A DNA stretch of 64,000 nt from Anthopleura xanthogrammica (GCA_964019055.1 OZ025221.1:4294968-4358967), one strand, 5' to 3'; counted from the first letter of the stretch, positions 23,973 through 53,719 are shown. The notes: generated by a model from the letters alone, not told the origin. A program made the numbers and translations.

Positions 23973-24094
23973 GGAGCCGGTTGTACGAAGCCTGAATAGC
24001 GCTATTCACCGGATAAATCCTTATCCAGCGGATAAAACCTATACAAATTCTATACACTGGATAACTCTTATCCAGTCTTCGTACAACTGGCTCC
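23973..24094. mobile_element. Palindromic MITE-like element, family C, copy 1
   Basis: Ends GGAGCCGGTTGTACGAAG and CTTCGTACAACTGGCTCC are inverted copies, and the inner GGATAA..TTATCC blocks also pair. A related 145 bp element with GGCCCAATTGTACGAAGG ends lies at 46385-46528. Confidence 0.8.
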
Positions 24095-27000
24095 ATGCAG
24101 ACCAACTAAATGTATAAAGATACATGTTGAAGTTATTTTGAATATCAACATTGAATTAATTGGGTTTTTTTCTTTTGTTTTCTTTTGAAAATTAGTTCTA
24201 GCCAAGACATCTCACCTAAAGTTCTTGAATAGTTTGTCCTACAAGAAGATTCCAGTTTCAAAAAGCTCGCTTTAGTTGTTTTTAAAGTCGCCGGATATCT
24301 TTCCACAAACTTCCTTTTCAATAATCTAGCAATCATTTTTTCTTTTCTTTTCAAACCCGTTTACACTCTCACAAATATAATTACAAAAATCTCTCTAGAA
24401 CATTCCTATTATTAAAAAAGTTTTGTTTAAGTCTGTTTGGTGTTTACTGTACATCAATTCTTATTTTACCCAGCGACGATATTTAGATTTCTACAAGCTA
24501 GAAGAAGTAGCTAGTACTCCTAGCTGTTTTCTTATTTCTATAGTTTCCATGACGAGTTACATGAAATCGCCAGAAGCGAACTATTGTTTATTCAGAATTC
24601 AAAAATCATAGCTTAGCGACTTGAGATTAAATTGACACGACGGTAAATCTTTATTCAAGCCATTTTCAATACACATAATAGAAAAAACAATAATTTCAAC
24701 TGAGCATTTTGAATCGTAATGCTTTGAATAAACTTGGTCTCTAGAATGTTTTCCCCCCTAATCTTAATACTTTTTTATCACAAAGGAAAGTTATGTTCTT
24801 AAATATGAAAAAAGTTGAATTTTGCGTACATTTTTTTCCTAGAAATAAAAAAAATTCCTTTTTCTCTCTCCGTTTCTTTTAATTATTTATTTTGTTGTTA
24901 TCCACTTTTCTCGCTATCTTATTTCCATTTGTTTCAAAGTTTTTTTAATTTCATTTCCTTATTTCGATGTTCTAATGAAAATGTTTTTAGCTCCATTTCA
25001 TTTCCATTTTCAACACCATTTTATTTCCCTTGTTTTCAAGCATTCCTCCTTATTTCCTTCATACTGCGTAATTCAAATACAAGACCGACTGACTGGCTGA
25101 ACCATTAAAGCCGTTAAGCTATTTTAGTTCATAACATGATCCTGTGCAGACAATACGAATACCCCAAATAGTTAATTCTAAAAATCTAGCAAAACAACTT
25201 TTCAAAAAGAATTAATTGAATTCAAATCAAATACATTATCTCGTTAGCTCAAACTTGTGTTTTCCACTATTTCATTAGCATCAAGGAAGAACCCACAAGC
25301 TCAATTTTAATACAATTTTCACAAAATGTGCTACCGACTCGGATGTAAATCTCTTCTTTTTGCGCCGAAAATTTCAGTTCCAAATCAAAAATTTTAATTC
25401 AAAGATCTTAAATATTTCACTGATCCTATTTCACCACACTTTGCGAGTTATCTTCGTTTATTACAAAACTAATCCATATACTTGGAAATGTTTAGTTTTC
25501 CAATAACAAATCTTTGGTTTAAAATTTCGAGTAATATATCAACCATATCTGGTTCAAATTTTTTCCCCATTTATCAAAATTCTTATCGTCTATAGCTTGA
25601 TTTATTTATAAAGTAACTCCAAGTTAAGTTTATCTGTCTATGTATTTATTTATCCATATTGTTGCCATATTCATCGTTATACGCAGACAGTTGAAAGATT
25701 TGTAGGATAACATAAAAAAAATATTGGGTTAAACATCTTTTCGAATCAGTTTTCATTTTCTAACTTCGCCAGAATTTTCCCAAGCTCCAATTGTAGCATT
25801 TCAGAGTTTCATCGCTCTTCGTACCTCATACTCTTATATTTTATATATTTCTACATAGAGTAATTTGAAAATTTATTTTTACTTAAGACTCTAGTTTTTT
25901 TTCGCCGTTGTTCGTTTTCCATCCATATTTCAGTTTGTCAGGTAATTTCCTGAATGTAATCGGTATAAAATGGTCGATCTATCATGACCGAAGCGCAAAA
26001 CGTCTATAATCTACAGGAGGTGAAAGATAAAATGACGGCATATATTTTACGCCCAGACGGGAGTCACTCATCTAAAATTTCTCTCATAATAAACCGAAAT
26101 ATTCTACCTTTTTCATATGAAGTAAAAAAAAAAAATTTCGGTTCTAGCGAGTAGAAATAATTGTTTCCTCGAAAGAATTGAATCATGACGATTCTGAAGG
26201 AATAAAAGAAAAAAAAATTGTTTGGTTTGACTGGAAAAGGGAGTGAAAAACAGGATGAAAAATAAGTTGGAGAATTAGTACCAGCTCGAGTGGCGACAAA
26301 AACACCTCATTATAAACCAGAAAGAAACATTATTACTAAACAATTCAAACTTCGATCTGAAGAGAACTTAAGAATTATCTCGACGAAAAGTACAGATTAA
26401 ACAAGATTAACACTACCGTGACTGGTTCTTGGCACAAGTACCGTACTGACTGACTGGTTTTTGGCACAAGTGGGTAAAAAAAGATCATCAGGAGTCCAGA
26501 AAATAATACAATAGGAAAAAGATGACTAACGTTTGCGTAATGAAGGCGTCAGTAAAGAGTTGATCTCCACGATCGATTTTTGAACACAGGTTAAGAAGCG
26601 TAGAAGTCCACAGATTCCAAAAGGTCCAAAAACAGCAAGGGGTCTTCCTGATAATGCAAAAACCAGCACGTGGCATGTCGTATATGTCCTGTACCGCGAA
26701 AAGATATCTGACAAATCTATCAGCTTGTAGATAATGGACCCCTGATACTGAATTCTAAACTATTCATTTTGCAACTTCATAAAACCACGAAAAAAATCTA
26801 ATGAGATAAATTAAAATCATCCTGTCCTAGAAACTTTAAAGTCTTGTTGGCTATTTTTGTCGGACAACAAAAAAAAAATGTTCTGGTTCAGGCTTTTCGT
26901 CAGGAAGCGAGCTTCAAAACAAGCGAAGTTCTTTATACCATATGTGGTATACATCTTCGGAATTGTTCAAGAATAAGTTGTGCAGTTTCGCATACAACTT

Positions 27001-29044
27001 TACATTTATTGAAATTACCTTTACTGTTCCAGAGCACTGATTAACCACTGACGATTGATTTTAGCTTGGAGTCAGCCACACAACCAATTTCCAACAGCCG
27101 TACAAGAGTTCATTGAAGGTCTGCGACCAGAGAATTAAATCGAGCAGCAACTGAGGAATCCCTTTAACTGCTGCCTCAAAGATAGACACCTGTCGATCTT
27201 ATGACGTCAATGATAATTAATTCCTGTTTTCACCTCCTTTAGACAAAACACTGCAATTTTTTTTGTTCTAACTTGAGTGCGATCTAACGTTTTTTACAGC
27301 GCAGTTACACAACGTTCGAGCTATCAATGAGTGCAATCGCTGTAAGTCGAGCCTGCCAGGTTGACGCGTGGTGATTGAAGTGGTATGCATAGAGATATAA
27401 TATGTTCCATGGTCCAAAACAAAATGAAAAACGGAGGCAAAAAGATTAGTAAATTAATACTTAGACATTTATTGTCATTGAAATATTACCTTCTGCTTTA
27501 CTCTTAGATCAAAAATCCGGTCAAAAAAGAGCAATATTAAAAGAACACTGACATAACATTCTATAGGCAATTAAAAGAAAATAAATCACCAACAATATCA
27601 TTAATAAAAACCTTGATTAAAACGTTCCTTGTACTTCGTTTTATCCAATTATTACTACACATTTTGACTAATTGAAGTTCGTTAAAATATTGAGCATAGA
27701 ACGAGGAGGGAAAAAAACATGAAAATCGCATCAAGCAAAATTGAGGTAAAAATGCATATCAAGATTTCCAGTTAATGACCAGTCGGAACTTGACATGGCA
27801 TCGGCGTTGCTTTGGGCATATCTCGCTTTTCGTGACAGCCAGTAGCTTTTGATGTGTGGGACTAAAATAATCATGTTTTATTCCGCCTGTTCTCACACGC
27901 AATGATCTAGAACTAGCTAGCCCTAGGAGATTGAAGATCTGGGTCTTGCTATTTCGTTTCCAAAAGCAGCTGCTGAGCCTAAGTTCTTGGTGGTCAGCAA
28001 CAGAGGTTTGTTTGGCGCTAATTCTTTTTTTGATATCGTGCACATTTATGTCAATTCAGATAGCAATCCCTCTGGCGTATTTTCAAATTAACATGAAAAG
28101 ATATGGTGGAATGTTAATTATATCTAGCCCGACCAGATTTCATAGGGATGTGCAATGAGATTTTAATGAGATTGCTTAAGGCCAATGCTATTTTTTGCTT
28201 AAAAGTATCCCACAATGCAATATATCCGTTGCGAGTTCATGACGTGTATGTTTCCAAGGGTAACAAGCAATAAATAAGTAAAAAGTCTTATTGGCAAAAG
28301 CAAGCAAACAAAAAGAACTAAAGTAATGGCGTAAGCGATGATCAAAAAGTTGTTTCAGGTTTGTGTTTTGGGTTGCCTGTGTTTTTTTACCACTTTATCC
28401 ACCCTACCGAGTTCTGACAATGTTTTATCTGGTTCATTAATTTTCAACCTACCGCGATTCGATTATGAAATTTAACATACATAAAAAATTAGGAAATATA
28501 AAAATATTAATGATAACAATACAGATGTTCCGCTATCTAGTGTAAAAACCTTTTATTAAGAAAAATCCCTGTAAAACTAAAAAGGAAAAAAAAAAAATTA
28601 AAATAGAAATTAGATTTAAAAAAATAAATTTATATTTTTTTAGGCTTTTCCTACGTACATCACGGCTGTTCTCCAGATATTTTACTGCAATTCTCCACGA
28701 CTGGGCTTCCTGTGGTTTTACATTTACAGAAAATTCAATCAACAGAATTATTCTTTTCATTTTAGTAACAATTAGAAAAACAAAAGGACGTTATTATAAT
28801 TTCACTTAGGCAAGTTACAGTTTTAAGTAATTTCGCCATAGCATCGCTCAGATCAGATTCTCTATATATTCACTGACGTGGCAGAATAACCTCGACTTCG
28901 TGTGATCTTCATTTGCATATCAACAATGACAGAACAGAAAATCGATCGAATTCCCTGTTAGAAATTTTAGTTTTTATTCGCAATTCCCTTTGTTTTTTAG
29001 CGGAAGATTCAACAGAACAATCTATGGATATCTAAAGAATAATT
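24095..29044. other. AT-rich intergenic region upstream of CDR2; no coding exon recognised
   Basis: About 5 kb. Open frames at 24815-25108, 26488-26714 and 27759-28043 have no recognisable domain. A more complex block lies at about 27060-27210, ending near a CRE octamer (27202-27209). Promoter sequence for CDR2 must lie near 28800-29044 but no clear core element is assignable. Confidence 0.4.
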
Positions 29045-32000
29045 ATGAGTACTTCGAGCCTTGATTTAGAGCTTTTATCGGAGATGACAGACCACAAAGA
29101 TCGAGCACACCTCACTGACGGTACGTAGAATATAATTTAACCAAATGTGTCTCAAAAATCTTAGAAAATAATTCATCTATTCAACCTTAAAAACAACTCT
29201 CTAGACTCTCGAATATATAATTTTAGTTTTACGCTTGATTTACGTCAATGTGAAGCTTCAAAAATCTAGCTTAGAAATATTCTAAGACAATATTGTTTTT
29301 AAATACGCTTGACTTCGCAATTCTGAGAGTTCTCCTGTAAAAACCAAGAGGTCATTCGTCACACCCAGTGTTTCTTCGAGTAACATTATATCGATTTTCT
29401 AACCCTAGATCTTCAGAGCAGAATTAAGAAATCCTGAACAGCTAGCTTTAGCCTTTGCCTAAGTGTCATGTGGCGATGAATTTTAGGCAGAAACCAACTT
29501 ACGTAGATGACTACACATTATTTATCACCAACAAATGATCTTCATTTTTTCCTGTCCGATAAGTAGTCTAAGCTAATTTTCATTTTACGTATTCTATTTC
29601 CGTGTTTCCTTTTTATTTCATAGTTTTAAGTATACGATATTGTATTTATAGAAAGACTCAAACAAAAACACGAAATGTTATGAAACCTGCTGGGTGGTTG
29701 GCACCAGGGTCACTTCCGGTGCTGAAAGACAATCGTCACATCCGGTCCTTAACATATGACGTCTGCATTGGCCATATATCCCGTATGATGAAAATGAACA
29801 CTGTACAAACAAAAAATAACAAACAAAGAAAAAAGAAAGCAAACAAAACACCTTACGTTATTACTTAGCATTGAATAAATATGTAAAGACGCCAAAAAGT
29901 AATTAATAAAAGGATTTGTTATTTTCTTGCCGGATACTCGTGCAAAAAAATAGAAAATAAAATAAGATAAATAAATAAATAAAAAAAGAAACCCAGAAAA
30001 AACTAATCTTAGAATAAGCAAGATATCTGTCTTTAAGTGTTAGATGAAAATTTGAATTTACACACAAATTTAATTAATTTACTCTAGCCGTCAAAGATAT
30101 TGAAGTTGAAAGATTGAAGGTTTTATAATTGTTTTCCTAACTGCCAAGAATTATTGAATTGGTATCCCTGTGTTTTTTCATTTTCATCTGGCTCAAGTAG
30201 ATATACCACGCTCGTTACACAGATGCTAGACGTCGGCTTCCCATTGGCTAAGAATAAAGTATCTGTCAAATAATTTGTTGGTCAGTTTAGACCTCAGGTT
30301 TTGTTCTGAATGAGATCGATGACGACGATACGCTAGATTCTTCACGAAAAACCATCGTTATTTTATGAAATCTCTTCAGAAAAATTCACTTCACGTATTG
30401 TCTAGAGGATGGAAGACGATGTAGGACCAGTTATAATGAAGTGTAGTTACTGTGATAATCGTTGGAATGATCTTGGTAAAATGTTTTCTCAGTAAATAAA
30501 TTGAATCTAACAAAATAAAATAAACGTCTAGAGGTTAATATTCATTTAAATTCTATATAAATTTAAGGCTATATATTATACTAATAAGATCTTAAGTGTG
30601 AGAAAATTATTATTCATTTTTTTTTCAGTGTTTAATATTGTATATTTTTCTTTCAGATCTCGAGTTGGCAGCAGAAATCGGAAAGAATCTCTTGGAAAGG
30701 AATAAGGAGTTGGAGTATTTACTCAAGTCCTCACACCAATACCTCGAGGAACAATCGCTCAAAAATGAGGTATTTGAGAATAAGTTGAGGTTTCTATGCT
30801 TTTGTTTTCGACATTGAACCTTTTCTGAATTTTGTTTGATTCTTTGGGGTCGGTACGATGTCAGACGTTATCAGAAATCATTGGATAAAAAAGATACAAG
30901 TATGAATAATCTTATATACAAATCACAGTTAAGACATGTTAAGAAGTTATGAATCCGCTCTTTTGAAAAATCAATCTCTCTCTCGTATTTTTGCCCCAAG
31001 AATCCAAAATATCAACAGAAATATCGAAATTATCTTCCAAAGAAAAACAATCTGAAGCTAAATGCTATTTTTAATAATTGTTTTTGTTAACTTTTGGTTT
31101 GTTTACATTTTGGTTTAGTTTCTGACGAAACAATTAGATTCCCTTAGAGATGTGAACGAAAGCAGAAATAAAGCTTTTGAACAAATGGAAATGACAGCAT
31201 TGGAACTACAGAAAGCTAACCAGAAGCTGCAAAGCGAAACAACGACGATTAAGAAGAGGTATAAAGATTTAGCAGAGATGGTTGAAAGCATGGACCTTCG
31301 CTGCGAGGAGTACAGGAAGGAAATAGAAGATTTGCAAAAAGAAAGAGTTCGTCTGCAACGCGACCTGTCAATGGCTTTGTCCATTCGTGAAGAAAGCGAT
31401 ACATCTGATAGTGAAGTTACTCCTGGCATAAGAATACAAAAGCCAAACACTATGACAGAGGAATTACGAGTGGAAAACGAAAAAGAACTCGAAGCACTAA
31501 ATGTAAAAATATCTAAACTCAAAGAACAACATTCACTGGAAAGAAAAAAACGCGAAGAGCTTGAATATGAATTATCCGAGTTAATTCACGAAAACCAAAA
31601 TCTCGAATCCCAACTTCGTACTTTCGCTGAACACGCCGAAGAATGGCAACAGGTTGTTTCGGAAAGTACGACTGGCGAACGAGTTGCCGATATCTTACCG
31701 ACAACAACCCGAAGCGACAGTACGGAGGATCTCGTAGACGACGATTCGTTCGTGGTTGTTACCGAGCAGTTGTCGAGGCAGTCGAGCGCAGTGTCGGATC
31801 ACAGTGGTGTTATAGTGTTAAGCCCGAGCGAGGAAAAACCAGAAACTATGAGTCAAAACAGCGCTTCGTTCTTTTCCGAACTTGGTGATCAATATCACGA
31901 ACTCGTAAGGAAATATGACGCTTTGTTAGATAAATGTAAACTTGAAGGACTCGGGAAAAACTTGCCACCAATCCCTATGGTTCAACGAGCAGTGCAAGTG

Positions 32001-32156
32001 AGTCCCTTACCAAGCCCTCTAGAACCCAGACCTCGCTCTTTCACTGATGGAGACTTAAAGAAAGATGGGACGAAGACCAGCGAATACAAGAAAATGTTTG
32101 AACATATTTACGAAAGGCTCGAAGAATCTAAAAATTTTCGACCTGGAACTCCGTGA
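29045..32156 (+). CDS. CDR2: Cerebellar degeneration-related protein 2 family (CDR2/CDR2L orthologue)
   Basis: Three exons, 29045-29120, 30657-30769 and 31119-32156, give 408 residues (human CDR2 and CDR2L are about 450-465). The start ATG is preceded by an in-frame stop. The family signature LELAAEIGKNLLERNKELE lies at residues about 27-45, and FLTKQLDSLRDVNE follows. The protein is coiled coil over about residues 27-195 (heptads of Leu with Glu, Lys and Gln). An acidic Ser/Thr-rich middle comes next, then DQYHELVRKYDALLDKC near 255, and a C-terminal SEYKKMFEHIYERLEE segment matching the PPEYKALFKEIF end of vertebrate CDR2. The role is cytoplasmic and poorly defined; vertebrate CDR2 binds MYC and is a paraneoplastic antigen. 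It converges with CLCN7, with 1.4 kb between the stop codons. One gene here stands for the vertebrate CDR2/CDR2L pair. Confidence 0.92.
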
Positions 32157-33557
32157 AAAGTCTATACGACAAGTGAAAGATGTTTGAATTGTGCATAGCC
32201 CAGGGAAAGTAAAGAGAACAAAAATTTGATTATAAAGACGGTTTGTTTTTTTACCAAGCATAAAAATACATGCAAAGAAACAAAACTTACAGATGCTGGT
32301 CTTGTTACATAGCAACCAACCACGTGACTATAATGAGACCATATAAGGTGTTACAACCAGCATGCTTAGCGACATTTTGCCTTATTTTGATGAAGCCTTT
32401 TTTTTTTTTTTTAGCGATTTGATTTTTAGCTAACTTGCTGGACAAGATGACAAGATGTTTATATTATTTTAAAGAATTTTGAAATACAATTATATTATTT
32501 ACTCAGTTGTCTTCAGGTAATTTATTGACTCAAAGAGTTGGGGGAAATTCCTTTTTCTCAGTGTCATTTAGCAGATTTAATTTACAAAATAAAACTGAAT
32601 GGGGATCAAATTTGCATAGCTTAGAGACAAAAATTTTCCCACGCTATGACATGTACTGAAGGAGTTTTAGTTCCACGGTCACATGACCTAAGTTCTGGAA
32701 CGAAGGAAGCCCAAGCTTGGTTGTTGCAATAAAGATTAATAGTGCAGAATAATGAATAATAAATTATAATTTATTACTAAAAACCAGGTGATATGAAAGA
32801 GGAGATGAGAATGAGAAGCGGTTATAATATCAATTTAATTGTTTTAATAATCATCATTTTACAAATTTATATAAAAAATAAAGCATTTTTTATTTTGATT
32901 CTAAAGCTATTTATTATTAGAAAAAAACTACTAATGGTCTATCACCAATCGAGCCCTGTGATTGGCTGAGCTACTAGGGGTCTATTAGTGATAGACCTCT
33001 AGTAGCGAAAAGCGCCGGTTTTGAAAACCAAAAAAAATATATTTAAAGCAAAATCCAAAACTTTTTGCATCCTTTTATTGGACCGATTAGTAGGTTTTTA
33101 CTAAAACAATTAGACCTCTCGCCCTCATGGCCTACGAGTCAATAGCCCATTCGGCCCATTCGGACTCAAGGACTAATTGTTAAAAGGAGCTAGGGCTGGG
33201 TTTTAGCAATAGCGAAGAGATTATAATGAAATTTTTTTTTTTGCCACTAATCAGTACAAATTGGTTACATTTTGCCATTTTTAGCGAGCTACTTGCAAAA
33301 TATCATTTAAATATTTATCAAGTTTTTATGTCTTAAAACATGTCTTGTCTGGACTTTCTAGTCTTACGACAAAATGCCGACATTGAGCCGAGTGATCATC
33401 GATCGATTTGTGAATTCTCGACCCATCAGTAACCTTACCTCGGGCACCGCTCGGCCCTGTTTGGGTAATCACGTGATCTTGTTAATCACATGTTAATCAC
33501 GACTAAAACGCAGCAAATCTAGAGCCCAGTCTTATTTCGTGAAGTCACGTGATTTTT
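32157..33557. other. Convergent intergenic region with a foldback at 32928-33005
   Basis: It holds the CDR2 and CLCN7 3' UTRs. CTACTAATGGTCTATCAC at 32928 and GTGATAGACCTCTAGTAG ending 33005 are inverted copies forming a 78 bp hairpin. Possible polyadenylation signals AATAAA occur on the plus strand at about 32588 and 32729. Confidence 0.5.
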
Positions 33558-49587
<16,030 letters not shown>

Positions 49588-50122
49588 TCTTTGAGTATAG
49601 CTTTTGGGTTATGTCTGTAAGAAACGAGTGGAAAGGCCGCACAATCGAAAATGTTTCCCTGTCAGCCATCTTGAATATTGATTGACGGGACCCTTGATTC
49701 CAGGCTGGGATAACAATCACGGTTGATAAAACCACAGGGAGCTCACTTTAGATAAAAGTGCTAGATGACAAAAAATCCTGAAAAATACCATTCATTGAAA
49801 ATATTAGGCTGAGACTACGAAAATGTGCTAAATAATACGAAGGAACGGGAAAAAACCACAATTGTCTTTTCTTTGCTGCTCAAAAATATTTGTATTGATA
49901 TAAACAAGAAAATATGAATCATTGCATTAAGATTTCTCAGAAACATATTACATGTGAGAATTAGTTTAACAAAGTTATAAGAAATATAAAAGCACACAAA
50001 AAACACAGTTTTTGAAAGACTTATTACTTTGAATATAATTTTGATTTATTGCTTCATGTTTTTGGTTTGGGATTCCTGTGGTGAAATTTCCAAAATCTCC
50101 CATGATGCATTACATAATCAAA
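49588..50122. promoter_or_regulatory. Bidirectional promoter region, CLCN7 / MRPL12
   Basis: 535 bp separate the two start codons. YY1-like motifs lie in both 5' leaders: GCCATCTTG at 49665-49673 (reads CAAGATGGC for CLCN7) and AAAATGGCGGC at 50121-50131 overlapping the MRPL12 start. AATCTCCCATGATGCA at 50094-50109 reads TCATGGGAGATT on the other strand, a 12-mer also found at about 57581-57592. No TATA box is evident at a fixed position. Confidence 0.6.
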
Positions 50123-53100
50123 ATGGCGGCTAGCGCGAGGGTTTTGAGAGTTTTAACAAGAAATGCCCTAGAATCTCCCCTTAGAACCACTCTACCAAGG
50201 TACTTTTCACATGATAATATTTTTTACCTATAGTATTATCTTTCAGTAATTTTCTAAGGTATTATTTTAGGTGTATGAGCTGTTATAGCTCGAGAAATAG
50301 TCCAGCATTGGTCCAATCACATGGAGACAAGAAAAGCCGTGGATTGAGCAACTTAGCTGCACCTGAACCTGACGATGCAGAGAAGCAGTACCCTGAACAT
50401 ATTAAGCGTATAGTAGAAGATATCTCGAAGCTGACAATCTTAGAAGTTTCCGATCTTAATCAACTTCTGAAGGTAGACTTTCTAAAATTCCCAAACCCTC
50501 CACCCCTCGGTAACATTTGTAATGTGTTGAAATCTTGACTTCATTACCAAGTGTGTCCGGTGCACACACAAACCGACCAATCACAGCATGCTTGGATGAT
50601 TAGGCAATCAGCCCTTTCTCCTAGTCTTTTCCTAATACAAAAACACCAATTTCAAAAAGTTAGAGATAAAAAGTTGAAGTATACGTGACGTATAATAAAA
50701 TTATTGCAAAACTCAAATTTTGCGAAATATATGACTTTTAAGACTTGAGCGAGGGCCGCTTGAATTACAACAAAAATCCTTTTTGCACTTAGTTTTTAGT
50801 ACAGCTGGTATGGCCTACATTTCAAGTGGTATATTTTTATGAGTAGGAAGTTTGGAGTAACTACCTGCAAAAAAGACAGAGATAAAAAAAAATGCCTCAA
50901 AATTTGCATGTGGGATGCCTGTGTCTTGAATTTTTTTGACTCTTTAGAAAACAAAACATTTCCAAGGGAAGTGGTTACTTGTCAACACATATTATAGTTG
51001 ATGCATTGATTCATAGCCAGGCTATGCATAGTATAGTTTTCATGCAGGGTATTCTGACAATAGTTGTACCTGAAGTTCTCAATGGGTGGAGGAAATACTT
51101 TGCTAAATAGTTTTTCTCTTCAAATGCAGACGACACTTAAAATAGAGGATGTTCCAATGATGGCTATGGGTTCGATGGCACCAGGTCCCGCAAAGGTAAG
51201 ACTAAAGACGAATGATGCCCTTTAGGTGTCACTGGGTTGCCTGTGGTTTGCACAGGCTCTGAACTGGACAACAGAGTTAGCCAAAAGATCTTGGAATGTT
51301 TCACAAAACAGAAATTTTTTCATTTTCATTTTTCCATTCCCATTTTTCATGTTCATTTTATAGTAATGAAATATAGATCTAGGTCAGCTTTAAAGGTCAA
51401 AAGAGAGATTATATCTGGCATTTTAACTTCTAGAGACTTATATTATTAAAATGCTTTATAAAGGGAGGGAATGGCATGGCCTTGACCACTCCCTTCATTG
51501 CCATATTTTGGAGCTGATGAAAGCTATTAGGGATATCAATTAGAAAAAAGGGTGAACAGGTACATGAGATCATTAAATACAATCTAGTGACACTTGCAGA
51601 TAAAAATTGTACAAAATGTGTACAAATATTTTCTACAAATTTAGAGATAAAAAATTGTACAAAATGTGTACACATATTTTCGACACATTTGGGGATAAAA
51701 TTTGTACAAATATCAATAGATACTGTTATCTTTTCCAAAGATTTCTTATGAATAGATTGTCAAGTTTCTTTCCTAGCTCAGTGCTCAAAGAAACTGATGC
51801 ATTATAATTTTCAATATTCAGTGAAACAAAGTGTACTAATTACAGGGGTAGTAAGGGGTTTTTTCGCATGAATCGTGAACAGAGTTTTTTGATTTTCGTA
51901 ATCTGTGATGAGCATGTTCTAAACGTCATGAATCATGAATGTTCTTGAATTTGAACATAGTTTCATAGTTTCTTTGAATCATGATTTACTTTTTTAATTT
52001 TTGTGAACCATGCCGAAACCCCCCTTATCACCCCTGTAATTATTAGAATGTAATAGTCAAATAAACACAATAGAAAACAAAAGAATTAGAGCGAAGTAGG
52101 GGTCTTACGTGGAAAAGTATAGGACCAAAAGGATATTGATATTTTCAACCCTTGTTTCATTAGGAAGGAGAGACAGAAGAAGCTGAAAAGGTTGAAGAGC
52201 CGACTGAATTTACTGTAAAACTTACTGCATTTGATAACACAGCTAAAGTCAAGTTGATTAAAGAGATTAAAAACCTGGTTCCTGGAATGAATTTAGTCCA
52301 GGTAAGTATCAAAGCAAAAGGCAGAGTCTATGTTTTATGAAGTAGTTTCTTCAATGAGCTAGTAGGTAGTCTTCCAGAAAGCCAGTGGTACATCCATTAC
52401 TACCTCTCTTTATCAAGGCCCTGCTTTAAGTCTCTCTAAATAGACCTTTTTCAAATTTCATTGACTACACATTAATTTAAGCTGGGTTAGCCTCATCTCA
52501 ATGTCAAAATATGACAAATACCAACGATAAAGTAAAGAATGCACAACTTCAACAATACAAACACTTTGAAATTCCACAGACCTTCACACTGGACACATGA
52601 ATATTTTACACAAAAACGAGGAACACAGCAGTATTTTATGAATTCATAAAAACTTTAGCCAATTAGCTAAAGTCAAACGTTATGGACAGTTATGGACCTA
52701 CAAGGATTTCAATAGAAGGCGGCTGCGGTCAATCGCTGGGTACCTAACTTCATACTGCCGGCTATTTTACGAATCAGTCTCAATATATAAGAAGTAAAAT
52801 TAGTGGTAAATCCATCTACTTCAAATATTATAGAAACCTTTGGATCTAATGCTTTGGTGAAAACACACTTGCCAACTGAGCTACACTTGCACATTAAACT
52901 TATAGCATATTGTCTAAAAGGTTAATAATAATAACTTCACAGGGCATTTTGGCACATTTTGCAGGCTAAAATAGAAAAATCAGCATCTATGGAATCAATG
53001 CTGCATCGCGAGCTCTGCTTACAATAGATCATTTTTGAGATACGTGAGCGCTTTCAAAAATATCGCAGGCACAGGCATGAAAAAGAGGCATTTTCGGGCA

Positions 53101-53429
53101 AGGTCGCGCGCACTATTAAAGCTGCCCGAAAATGCCTTGAGATCATGTCTGCGCCTGTAATATTTTTGAAAGCGCTCATGCATCTCAAAAATGGTCTATT
53201 CAAGCAAAAATGACGGGCTCATTTTAGCCCGAGTGCACATCAACTTTTATTGTTATATTGCATGATTTACTTCAGTTTCTTTACTTCATATTATATTGTG
53301 TCTCTTTAGGCTAAGAAGTTTGTAGAAAGTGTTCCACAAATTGTAAGGGAAAAGACAAACAAAGAAGAAGCTGAAACTGTGAAGAAAGCACTAGAAGCTG
53401 CTGGTGCAACTGTTGAGATTGAAACTTGA
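50123..53429 (+). CDS. MRPL12: Mitochondrial ribosomal protein bL12m (L7/L12)
   Basis: Five exons, 50123-50199, 50271-50472, 51130-51195, 52164-52301 and 53310-53429, encode 200 residues (human MRPL12: 198). It has a basic mitochondrial presequence ([16 protein letters not shown]...). The dimerising N-terminal domain contains [17 protein letters not shown] (about 77-93). An Ala/Gly/Pro hinge ([12 protein letters not shown]) and acidic linker follow. The bacterial-type L7/L12 C-terminal domain reads [40 protein letters not shown] and [15 protein letters not shown]. It forms the ribosomal stalk that recruits elongation factors to the mitoribosome; vertebrate MRPL12 also binds the mitochondrial RNA polymerase. 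It is divergent with CLCN7 and convergent with HAPSTR1. Introns 4 and the 3' flank contain foldback elements. Confidence 0.96.
51598..51718. repeat. Tandem repeat, about 50-bp unit, two and a half copies
   Basis: Unit starting GATAAAAATTGTACAAAATG repeats with few changes at about 51599, 51647 and 51692. Intronic in MRPL12. Confidence 0.7.
52485..52647. mobile_element. MITE family A, copy 3
   Basis: It shares the GGGTTAGCCTCA, AAAGTAAAGAATGCAC and CAAACACTTTGAAATTCCAC blocks with 343-590, and keeps the right terminal repeat (GAACACAGCAGTATTTTATG then AATTC). The left terminus is lost. Intronic in MRPL12. Confidence 0.7.
53023..53200. mobile_element. Foldback MITE-like element
   Basis: The left arm AATAGATCATTTTTGAGATA..GAGCGCTTTCAAAAATAT and the right arm ATATTTTTGAAAGCGCTC..GAGATC-like ..CAAAAATGGTCTATT pair over most of their length. 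Inner GGCATTTTCGGGCA and TGCCCGAAAATGCC also pair. About 178 bp, in the last MRPL12 intron. Confidence 0.85.
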
Positions 53430-53560
53430 TGTACATTGGTCTTCACACAGAAATGCTTATGTTCAAGAAGCAAGAAAGAGCAGATCTCACTTGACTGTGT
53501 GCACATAGGGAAATGAAATGACGGCTTTTGAAATGATTACTGGTGCTTCTCCAATCCGAA

Positions 53561-53719
53561 TATACCTAATTGAAATATGGCGACCAATTTGAATAACTAT
53601 TGTTCTTGACTGACTAGTGTTCACGTGGTAACATAAAAGCGTTTTCACATGTATGAGAGGCTAGTCAGTCCAAATCAATAGTTATTTAAATTGGTCGCCA
53701 TATTTCGATTCAGTGTATC
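53561..53719. mobile_element. Foldback MITE-like element in the MRPL12 3' region
   Basis: GAAATATGGCGACCAATTTG..CAATAACTATTG-type left arm and ..CAAATTGGTCGCCATATTTC right arm are inverted, with GACTGACTAG and CTAGTCAGTC nearer the centre. It starts about 130 bp after the stop codon, so it may be transcribed in the 3' UTR. Confidence 0.8.

Noticed and set aside
26488..26714. Overlapping minus-strand ORFs of 62 codons
   Set aside because: No recognisable domain, two frames equally open, and no convincing splice sites.
27759..28043. 94-codon minus-strand ORF
   Set aside because: Basic, featureless translation with no family resemblance; length is possible by chance in 5 kb of DNA.
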